A program made the translations under genes and the position numbers. Below the pieces are notes generated by a model. The model did not search any database. It was not told where the DNA came from and saw nothing but the letters and a program-made list of their open reading frames with translations. Below, piece by piece: positions 17,623 to 24,791 of a stretch of DNA of 39,077 bases (positions within the stretch are counted from its first letter, which is position 1; each line of letters opens with the position of its first letter). Source of the DNA: Exilispira sp. (GTDB taxonomy: Bacteria > Spirochaetota > JAAYUW01); NCBI GenBank assembly GCA_012517545.1, contig JAAYUW010000105.1:1-39077 (forward strand). Direction: 5' to 3'.

Positions 17623-19279
17623 TAGTTTTAAAATATTTTGTTTTATTCCCTTGAATTCAACCAGGAACATAATCAATAAACTGGAAGTTCATCTATTTTC
17701 TATATTTTTTATATTGATGTTAATTTTCCTGTTTTCGTTTCAAATAAACATAAATGCTGGTGAAAACATTCTCTTTAGCATTCAGGTTGAACCACTGACG
17801 ATTCATGTTGATGAAGTATTCCAGCTTATAATCTCCATAGAATCCTCAAACCGTATAGATATAGACAAATTACCTGACTTTTCTCAATATAAATCATTAC
17901 AGCTTGTTCAGCCACCCATAATCGATGGATTTGTAGAATCCAATATAATCAATTACCAGATCAAGACAAGATATGTAAAAAGAATTATATTTAATCTCAA
18001 GGCAAATGAGTCAAATATGATTACAGAGCTATCATTAAGCATGATAGTTAATGGAAAGACCCATGTACTTAAAAGTTTTTCTTTACCAATATATGATAAA
18101 AAGATAGAGGAAGAACAAACTAACCTCGAGACTTTCTTTATAAACAATATTAATCCGGAAAAAGTCTATCCCGGACAACCTGCTATTTGTGAATGGATTA
18201 TTTATTCTAAAAGAGATCTAACTGATATCCATATATTGAAACAGCCTGATATTTATGGATGCACCTTCCAGAAAATTAATTCTAATATTGAAAAAGAACT
18301 GATCTCACTTTTTAATGAACAGATATACAAATATACTATTTACAAAGCGCTTATTTTTCCTATAGATATCAATGATGCTAAATACGGACAGCTTTATGTC
18401 TCGTTTTATTTTGAAGAAAATCATGAGATTAAGGAAGTGAAATATTCATATCCGGCAAAAAAGTTAAATGTGAAGAAATTACCCGATTTTGATTCTTCAT
18501 TTTTTGGACTAATTGGAAATTACAGGATAGATTATTCATATAAAAGGATTGAAGAGGAAAATAGTATTTATTATCAAATGGAAATCATTTTTTCAGGAAC
18601 TGGTAATCACCAATATTTAGATTTTACTAAACTAAAATTTGTTCAGCAAAATTGGAATATTTTTGGACCTTTAATTTATAAGGATGATTCTGTCACAAAA
18701 CTTACCTATCTTTTATATCCAAATAAATATGGAGCATTGATCTTTAACGAGGTCGATATTTCGATATTAAATCTTGAAACTGAATCCATGGAAAAATTTG
18801 TGATTCCTCCTTCAATGGTTATTATTAACCAGGATGTAGAACAAGCTTTAAAAGGTTATCAATTTATCCCATCATCCATAAATGTTTCATATAAATTTAT
18901 TGAGGAGAAGAGAGATTATTTGAGCATTATACCAATATCCTGGTTTATTCTGTACTCGTTTATTGCATTAATGTTATCATTTTCTTTATGGTTGGTTCAT
19001 TTGCTAGTTGTTAAAATATCAACTGCCAGAAGAAAATCTTTATCTTTTGAAAATCTCTGGTTAAAATTATCAAGCAAATATGATTTTAGTAATGAAAAAA
19101 ATCTTAATAATTTTTTGGAAAATTTGAATAAAAAAGAAAGACAGCTTATTTTAACATCTCAGTTTATCTATCAGAATCTTTTCTCGGAGAATGTAAATAA
19201 AAAGATAACAACTCAAAAAATAAAACATCTGAATAAAAACTTGAAAAGATTTATTAAAATAAAGAAGATAAAATTATGA
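17606..19279 (+). CDS. batD: BatD-like oxygen-tolerance family protein
   Basis: A 557-residue protein with a signal segment (about 26-48 of the chosen frame, ending near NINAG), a long exported beta-rich region made of repeated Ig-like BatD modules (QVEPLTIHVDEVFQLIISIE and later NPEKVYPGQPAICEWIIYSK are typical openings), one membrane helix (in SWFILYSFIALMLSFSLWLV) and a basic cytoplasmic tail. I placed the start at ATG 17606; the frame is open back to 17486 but the added part would overlap batC by 137 bases and looks like shadow sequence. Its stop codon overlaps the batE ATG (ATGA). BatD is thought to present an extracytoplasmic surface for the VWA complex. Confidence 0.8.
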   Translation: MKDIGNSFKIFCFIPLNSTRNIINKLEVHLFSIFFILMLIFLFSFQININAGENILFSIQVEPLTIHVDEVFQLIISIESSNRIDIDKLPDFSQYKSLQLVQPPIIDGFVESNIINYQIKTRYVKRIIFNLKANESNMITELSLSMIVNGKTHVLKSFSLPIYDKKIEEEQTNLETFFINNINPEKVYPGQPAICEWIIYSKRDLTDIHILKQPDIYGCTFQKINSNIEKELISLFNEQIYKYTIYKALIFPIDINDAKYGQLYVSFYFEENHEIKEVKYSYPAKKLNVKKLPDFDSSFFGLIGNYRIDYSYKRIEEENSIYYQMEIIFSGTGNHQYLDFTKLKFVQQNWNIFGPLIYKDDSVTKLTYLLYPNKYGALIFNEVDISILNLETESMEKFVIPPSMVIINQDVEQALKGYQFIPSSINVSYKFIEEKRDYLSIIPISWFILYSFIALMLSFSLWLVHLLVVKISTARRKSLSFENLWLKLSSKYDFSNEKNLNNFLENLNKKERQLILTSQFIYQNLFSENVNKKITTQKIKHLNKNLKRFIKIKKIKL

Positions 19280-20040
19280 AAATTAAAATAAATAATAATA
19301 TTTTGATTAAATTGTTGATATTTATTTTGGTAATAATTATCAACTTACCATTTATATATTTATTTAATTCGAACAGTTTATCCTCTACTTATGAGGAACA
19401 ATTTCAAATTGCACTTAATAGAATTGAAAATAACGATTTTCCTGAGGCAATATATTTGTTGGAAAAACTATGGCAGCAAAATGGAAAAACCATTTCTGTA
19501 GCAAAAAATCTAATTTTTCTATATTCTTCAACCGGTCAACAGGCAAAGTTATATTCGTTTATAAGGAAAAGCAGCATAGATTTTGGTTATAATAAAAAAT
19601 ATAATGAATTTTTAAAAAATATTTTACCTGATGATAAAAAATGGCTAACAAAAATAAGTGTTATAGATTATATTAACAATCAACTACTTTTTATTTTCTT
19701 CACCATATCGAATATTTGTTTTTTGTTTTTATTTAGTTTAAGTTTTTTTGATAAAAAAATAAATGTTAAAACAATGCTAATTTTAATAATTATATTGAAT
19801 TCTTTTGTATTTGTTCTATATTTTGTTAAATTTAGTTTCGTTTTACATAAGAATGAGGCACTGATTTTTGAAAATACCGATATTTACGAATTCCCTCTTA
19901 GCGATTCTAAAATTTATTTCACTACAAAAATATTTTCTAAGGCCACTATCTTAGAAAATCTTGACAATTATCTTCTCATTTCCTTGCCAAATGGTAAAAA
20001 AGGTTGGGTAAAAAGTGAACTTGTTCTTAAAATATTTTAA
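19276..20040 (+). CDS. batE: BatE-like protein (TPR plus SH3-like domain)
   Basis: A 254-residue membrane protein. An N-terminal signal or anchor (about 10-30) is followed by a TPR-like stretch (EEQFQIALNRIENNDFPEAI and on), two membrane helices (about 133-155 and 164-186), and a C-terminal bacterial SH3-like domain ending in the usual LISLPNGKKGWVKSELV pattern. This TPR-helices-SH3 order is that of BatE proteins. It overlaps batD by four bases. The SH3 domain would face the periplasm and may bind peptidoglycan; this is inference from the domain type. The histidine kinase frame begins 14 bases after its stop, which suggests co-expression. Confidence 0.78.
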   Translation: MKIKINNNILIKLLIFILVIIINLPFIYLFNSNSLSSTYEEQFQIALNRIENNDFPEAIYLLEKLWQQNGKTISVAKNLIFLYSSTGQQAKLYSFIRKSSIDFGYNKKYNEFLKNILPDDKKWLTKISVIDYINNQLLFIFFTISNICFLFLFSLSFFDKKINVKTMLILIIILNSFVFVLYFVKFSFVLHKNEALIFENTDIYEFPLSDSKIYFTTKIFSKATILENLDNYLLISLPNGKKGWVKSELVLKIF

Positions 20041-20134
20041 AGACTTATGATGTATGATTACAGAAAAATATAATATTAAATAAATTCTTAAATTTCTCTT
20101 TAAAGAAAGAAAAAGTTTTCTTTTAATAGTTCTT

Positions 20135-22024
20135 TTGCTTTTATCACTTTTAGTTGTTTCTATCTTTTTTTATAATGATCTTATAGTATCTGAAAGAGTA
20201 TTTTTTGAAAATCGAATAATAGAAAATTTTAACTCAAAGATAGATAGTACCGTTTCTTTTATTGTTAACTCTATTAAAAATTTAAACCAACAATTAAATA
20301 CATCTCTTTTTTCTTTTTACTCAGATTTACTAGAAAAAGTAGATTCTAACTCCTATATCAATTTTGCCATTATTTATCCTGATTTTAAAAATTTTATCAA
20401 ACTCTCAGAATATGAAATAAGTGAAGAAAAAAAAGAAGAAGCTTATCTTGCATATGTTTCTGCTTTGCAAGCATATCAAAACAAACAATTTCAACTTGCA
20501 GAATCTTATTTGCTTGAAAACATTCAGACAAAAAGTAGTTTCATTTATACTTCCTTAATTTCATTTGACCTTCTTTTCGATATATATAAAGAACTTAAGA
20601 ATCTACCTCAACTTGAAATGTACTCCAATAAGGCACTATATCATATTTTGTTGCATAAAATAAATACCCCTTTGATATATAAATTAATGCAAAATTTTTA
20701 TATATATAACAATTCTAAAAAAACAAGAGATAGCATTATTTTTCAAAAGAGAATTTTTGATCTATTCAAATTAGACAACCCTGAAAATATTCTTTCTACA
20801 GCTTATGCACTGCCTTTTTCAAAAAATATCATGGACTATCTTACAAGTTCATCATTTGAAAAGGAGTTTTATAGTTTTTTAAACTCTGTTGATAATCAAG
20901 AAATTTATTTTTTTAACTTGCTAGATGATAATAATGCTATTTTTATCAGCTTTGTTAACTTGAATTCAAAAAATTTCCCTATAATCTATTCTATAGATCT
21001 TACAAAATTGGCATCTTTATTATCTGATTCAAAAAATATCTATCTATTTGATTTTTCAATGCAATATGGATCTCTCCCTTCTCAAAAGGAATCTTACTCA
21101 CTTTATAAAACAACAGATATAACTATTGGTTCTTATAGAAAACTTTATGCTGGAATGTATGTTAGAAGTGAAGAATTTTATGGATACATAAGCAAAAAAA
21201 GATATAAAATTTCTAACATTGCTTTTGTAGCTTTATTACTGATAATTTTCATAACCATAACACTTCTTATTACTTTTACTTTAAAGGAATTTACTTTAAA
21301 TAAGCTAAAATCAGATTTTATCTCTATAGTTTCTCACGAGTTAAAGACACCAATAACAGCTATGCAACTGATGCTCGAAACAATAATTGTACGGTACAAT
21401 ACGATTGATGATAATAAAAAAATTGATTATATGCAAAAAATTTTCAAAGAAACAGAAAGATTATTATTTTTAATAAATAATTTACTTGCTTATTCCAGAA
21501 GCGAAAAAGGAAAGAATACAATTTCTTATTCTGAAATAAATATCGTTGAAGTTTTAACAGAAGTACTGGAATTTTTTAAAATTGACAAAAAAAATTTACA
21601 ATTCAATATAGATATACCAGAAAAAGAAATTATAATTGATGCAGATGGACAATCTTTAAAACAGGTATTTTATAATCTTATAGATAATTCTTACAAATAC
21701 AGCGGAGATGACAAAATAATAAATATTTCTATTAATATTGATAAAAATAATATTAAGATTATATTTAAGGATAATGGATATGGAATAGATCCAAAAGATC
21801 TACCCTATATTTTTGAAAAATTTTATAGAGGCTCTGAAACTAACTTAGTACCTGGAACAGGTCTGGGATTAAGTCTTACCAAATCCATTATTGAGATGCA
21901 CCAGGGTAAAATAACTGTAAACTCTACTCTGGGCGAAGGAACTACTTTCACAATAATATTGCCCATTAAGAAGAAAAAAGTTAAAGGGAGGCCAAATGAG
22001 CCAAAAGAAGATCTTATTGGTTGA
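20135..22024 (+). CDS. Membrane sensor histidine kinase, N-terminus disrupted or mis-started
   Basis: A kinase of at least 629 residues. From the TTG at 20135 it has a shortened first membrane helix, a sensor region (about 20-355) containing TPR-like helices (ALQAYQNKQFQLAESYLLEN), a second helix (361-383), then the dimerisation box with H401 (VSHELKTP), and an ATPase domain with N-box NLIDN (514-518), DNGYGI (546-551) and GTGLGL (574-579). The true start is unclear: the frame is open back to 20084 and supplies the missing basic residues and first part of helix 1, but no ATG, GTG or TTG lies there. The next in-frame ATG, 20054, is separated by a TAA at 20081-20083. It overlaps the regulator gene by 29 bases. 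Confidence 0.85.
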   Translation: MLLSLLVVSIFFYNDLIVSERVFFENRIIENFNSKIDSTVSFIVNSIKNLNQQLNTSLFSFYSDLLEKVDSNSYINFAIIYPDFKNFIKLSEYEISEEKKEEAYLAYVSALQAYQNKQFQLAESYLLENIQTKSSFIYTSLISFDLLFDIYKELKNLPQLEMYSNKALYHILLHKINTPLIYKLMQNFYIYNNSKKTRDSIIFQKRIFDLFKLDNPENILSTAYALPFSKNIMDYLTSSSFEKEFYSFLNSVDNQEIYFFNLLDDNNAIFISFVNLNSKNFPIIYSIDLTKLASLLSDSKNIYLFDFSMQYGSLPSQKESYSLYKTTDITIGSYRKLYAGMYVRSEEFYGYISKKRYKISNIAFVALLLIIFITITLLITFTLKEFTLNKLKSDFISIVSHELKTPITAMQLMLETIIVRYNTIDDNKKIDYMQKIFKETERLLFLINNLLAYSRSEKGKNTISYSEINIVEVLTEVLEFFKIDKKNLQFNIDIPEKEIIIDADGQSLKQVFYNLIDNSYKYSGDDKIINISINIDKNNIKIIFKDNGYGIDPKDLPYIFEKFYRGSETNLVPGTGLGLSLTKSIIEMHQGKITVNSTLGEGTTFTIILPIKKKKVKGRPNEPKEDLIG

Positions 22025-22682
22025 AGATGAAAAAAATATCAGGGATATTCTCAAAGATAACCTTGAATACGAGGGTTATACTATTTTGGAGGCTGAGGAT
22101 GGTTTAAAAGGTCTTGAAATCGCTAAAAATGAAAACCCCGATCTTATTATACTTGATTTAATGCTTCCTCAAATGCACGGTTATGATTTTATCAAGCAAC
22201 TGAAAAAGACAAATCCAACCATACCTATCATCATTGTTTCAGCCAAATCAGAAGAGATAGACAAAATAAAAGGACTCGATCTTGGAGCTGATGATTATAT
22301 TACGAAACCTTTCCAGATAAGAGAGCTTGTATCAAGAATAAAAGCCGTATTTAGAAGATACAATAAAACAAATGAATATATTCAAAATTTTTCATTTAAG
22401 GACTTTTACATAGATTTTGATAAAGGAATTCTCTATAAAAATAATGAAAAAATAGATATTTATTTTTACGAATTTGAAATATTAAAATACTTAATAATAA
22501 ATAAAAATAAGCCAGTCACTCGAAATGATATTGTTGAAGCCGTTTGGAAAGCAGAAGGAGCTATATCTTCCAGGAATATAGATACTCATATTGTAAATCT
22601 ACGAAAGCTAATTGAAGATGATCCGGCAGACCCAAAATATATAAAGACTGTTTTCCGCATTGGTTATAAGTTTGAAATTTAA
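21996..22682 (+). CDS. OmpR/PhoB-type response regulator
   Basis: A 228-residue two-domain regulator. The receiver domain has E10-D11, phosphorylated D54 (LILDLMLP), S82 and K104 (TKPF). The C-terminal winged-helix DNA-binding domain of the OmpR/PhoB class spans about 130-228, with SSRNIDTHIVNLRKLIEDDP in the recognition helix region and the wing RIGYKFEI at the end. GGGAGG precedes the ATG. Overlap with the kinase gene shows that the two form one pair, and their place after the Bat genes makes Bat or envelope genes likely targets, although no operator can be named from the sequence. Confidence 0.94.
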   Translation: MSQKKILLVEDEKNIRDILKDNLEYEGYTILEAEDGLKGLEIAKNENPDLIILDLMLPQMHGYDFIKQLKKTNPTIPIIIVSAKSEEIDKIKGLDLGADDYITKPFQIRELVSRIKAVFRRYNKTNEYIQNFSFKDFYIDFDKGILYKNNEKIDIYFYEFEILKYLIINKNKPVTRNDIVEAVWKAEGAISSRNIDTHIVNLRKLIEDDPADPKYIKTVFRIGYKFEI

Positions 22683-22696
22683 AAAGGTGGCTTTTT
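22681..22696. terminator. Weak bidirectional terminator
   Basis: AAAAAG and CTTTTT pair across the loop GTGG between two convergent genes, so either strand ends in a T-run. The stem is short and mostly A-T. Confidence 0.4.
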
Positions 22697-22752
22697 ATTA
22701 AATTTTTTATTCAATTAATATTCGATGAAACTTTTATTATAATATTCTTTCA

Positions 22753-23358
22753 TTATAATGTATCTAAAGCATCATCTATAGATTGTTCTAATAATTGATT
22801 TAATTCTTGTTCTTTTTCTTCTACATTTTGCAATAATGTTTTATCTATCATTTTAATAATAAATGGATCTCTTTCTAGAATTAATAAAGTTTTTTCATCT
22901 TCCCAGATAAATTGCTGCTGGTTTACCTCGGGCTGACCGTATTTTTTATAAAGTCTTAGATACTCATCATACAATGAAATATATACTGGATTAACAAAAA
23001 ATATCATCATCTTGAGTTCATCTTCAAAAAAGTAGCAAAGAATCTTTCTGAAAAATGGTGGATATAATATTGCAATAACAGATTTGTCTGGTTGCTTCAT
23101 GTAAACTTCAAGTTCCCCTTCAACAATAATATTGTTTTGCTTTATAACATTTTCAAATTCATCTGCCTTCATCCCAAGGTAAATTTGGTGAAAGTGCCTT
23201 TCTAGTGATAATGAATTTGAACTAGAAGCTGAGGAACTGGAGCTTGAAGAACTGGAACCAGTCAAACTCTCCTGCGCATTTATATTAAAATAAAAAGAAA
23301 GCAAAAAGATAAAAAGAATAAGCCAAAACAATGTTGCAATTTTAGATTTATTTCTCAT
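22753..23358 (-). CDS. Secreted protein with poly-serine linker, function unknown
   Basis: A 201-residue exported protein that I do not recognise. A signal peptide (about 1-28, cleavage likely after NAQ or NA) is followed by a low-complexity serine linker (residues 35-48, with one Ala and one Asn), then a compact domain of about 110 residues rich in Tyr, Phe and acidic residues, starting with the phrase RHFHQIYLGMKADEFENVIK. The phrase LGMKADEFENVI resembles the start of small periplasmic modules of the SmpA/BamE sort (LGMTxxEV), but this is only a hint. The C-terminal 30 residues are helical and acidic. It converges on the response regulator gene and has no partner on its own strand. Confidence 0.65.
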   Translation of the reverse strand: MRNKSKIATLFWLILFIFLLSFYFNINAQESLTGSSSSSSSSSASSSNSLSLERHFHQIYLGMKADEFENVIKQNNIIVEGELEVYMKQPDKSVIAILYPPFFRKILCYFFEDELKMMIFFVNPVYISLYDEYLRLYKKYGQPEVNQQQFIWEDEKTLLILERDPFIIKMIDKTLLQNVEEKEQELNQLLEQSIDDALDTL

Positions 23359-23418
23359 AATTTTTCACTCTTTGAGCAATTTTTACGGGCACTGAATATA
23401 ACCTTCTAAAGATCATCT

Positions 23419-23484
23419 TCCCTGACTTTTAACCTTAAACTGTTTTGTAGTCAAGTTATTCCCGGACTTTAGACTTTCGACTAT
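23419..23484 (+). repeat. Intergenic heptad repeat, copy D
   Basis: Two blocks: TTCCCTGACTTTTAACCTTA at 23419-23438, then TTATTCCCGGACTTTAGACT at 23457-23476 ending TTTCGACTATTA. In reverse complement the spacer GGGAATAACTTGAC matches that of copy E (GGGAATAAACTTGAC). Confidence 0.65.
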
Positions 23485-23650
23485 TATATTTACTATTATT
23501 AATTTCGTGAAAATTCTAAAACAATTGAGGTTCTTTTTTATAGATTATCTAAATCTACATAAAAAAGATTGCATAATTCTGGCCCAATTCTTGAAAATAA
23601 GCTGCATTACTTTAATTTAGCGAATCTATCCTTTGTCATTTAGAATAAAG

Positions 23651-23671
23651 AAAAATAGGCTCTTAGCCTAT
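23651..23671 (-). terminator. Rho-independent terminator of the cell-shape operon
   Basis: ATAGGCT (23655-23661) pairs perfectly with AGCCTAT (23665-23671) across a three-base loop. On the minus strand the hairpin is followed by TTTTTCTTTATT. It lies about 125 bases beyond the methyltransferase gene. Confidence 0.75.
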
Positions 23672-23796
23672 AAATATTGTTATGTAATGAAAAATATTGA
23701 CATTTCGCTTCTTTTTACGGCTTAACCATATAAACTATTTGGAAAAGGAGAAATATTAGTCACACAAAAAGGCAAAGAAAGTAAAAATATGCTAAA

Positions 23797-24774
23797 TCAA
23801 AGAATTTGAGCATTACTTTTATAAATCCAGGAAGCAGCTATTGCAAATGCAGAAGAAACATTTAAAGAGTTTTTTACACCATTTTGAGGGATTGAAATAC
23901 AAAAATCGGCATCTGAAATAAAATCATCATCTACTCCGAATTCTTCATTCCCAACAACCAGAGCTATTTTATCTTCAAAAGTAGAATCCCATAAACTTAT
24001 AGAATCCTTTTTCTTCTCGAGAACATAAATTGTATAATTCTCATTTCTCAAGTAATTTATGCAATCTTTGATATTATTAAATTTTAAAATTTCTATAAAA
24101 TTTTCAGCACCCATAGAACTGCGAAAAATTTTATTTTCAGGAATCATAGTTGTTATTCCGGTCATTATGACTTTTTCAAAGCAAAATGACTCTGCACTTC
24201 TTATTATTGAACCTGCATTGAAAGGTGATCTAATATTATCAAGAATTACAGATAGATTTAGTCTTGATTTGACACCATGAGTTTCATCATAACTGATATA
24301 ATTTGTAAAATCTGATTCAAAATTGCTCATATTTTCGTTGAGAATAATAGCCTGTCTCAATGAAATCAATATTTGATAAAGTTCTTCTCGATTTTTTTCT
24401 ATTAAAATATTCCATGACTGCATATAAGATTTACTTTCAATTGTTAGTTTAGAGCCTTCCGTTTTGATTAAGTAACCTGTAAAGATTAATCTTTTAATCT
24501 TTTCAATATAATCAAAGTAATTCTTATATTTTTGTGTATAGAAAATCAATTTCATTAAATTTTTTTCGATAGTATTTAAGTAAATTTCTTTATGTTTTCT
24601 TTCGCAGTCAATCTCATTTTTGTTACAATTTTCGTTTAATTGGAAGTATCTATTGATCGTTAGATGACTTATTTTTAAATCCAGAAGCAAATTATCAAGT
24701 AATGATAAGATTTTTTTTATCTGATTTTTTCGAGATAATTTAAAGTAATTCTCATCATTATAAATTTTTTCCAT
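23797..24774 (-). CDS. SpoU/TrmH-family RNA 2'-O-methyltransferase
   Basis: A 325-residue SPOUT methyltransferase that would add a methyl group from S-adenosylmethionine to a ribose of tRNA or rRNA. The knotted domain occupies the C-terminal half with the three family motifs: LDNIRSPFNAGSIIRSAESF (178-197), VVGNEEFG (273-280) and SIPQNGVKNSLNVSSAF (294-310). The first 165 residues form a helical, lysine- and glutamate-rich region that matches no substrate-binding domain I know; it may bind RNA. It is the last gene of the cell-shape operon, 17 bases after the radical SAM gene. The target nucleotide cannot be told. Confidence 0.85.
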   Translation of the reverse strand: MEKIYNDENYFKLSRKNQIKKILSLLDNLLLDLKISHLTINRYFQLNENCNKNEIDCERKHKEIYLNTIEKNLMKLIFYTQKYKNYFDYIEKIKRLIFTGYLIKTEGSKLTIESKSYMQSWNILIEKNREELYQILISLRQAIILNENMSNFESDFTNYISYDETHGVKSRLNLSVILDNIRSPFNAGSIIRSAESFCFEKVIMTGITTMIPENKIFRSSMGAENFIEILKFNNIKDCINYLRNENYTIYVLEKKKDSISLWDSTFEDKIALVVGNEEFGVDDDFISDADFCISIPQNGVKNSLNVSSAFAIAASWIYKSNAQIL

Positions 24775-24791
24775 TCATTTATCTTATTTCC

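Larger units (their letters stand above)
23359..23796. other. Intergenic region with heptad repeat and operon terminator
   Basis: A 438-base gap between two minus-strand genes. It holds heptad-repeat copy D (23419-23484) and the terminator of the cell-shape operon (23651-23671). No gene is seen. The promoter of the secreted-protein gene should lie at its left end. Confidence 0.6.
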
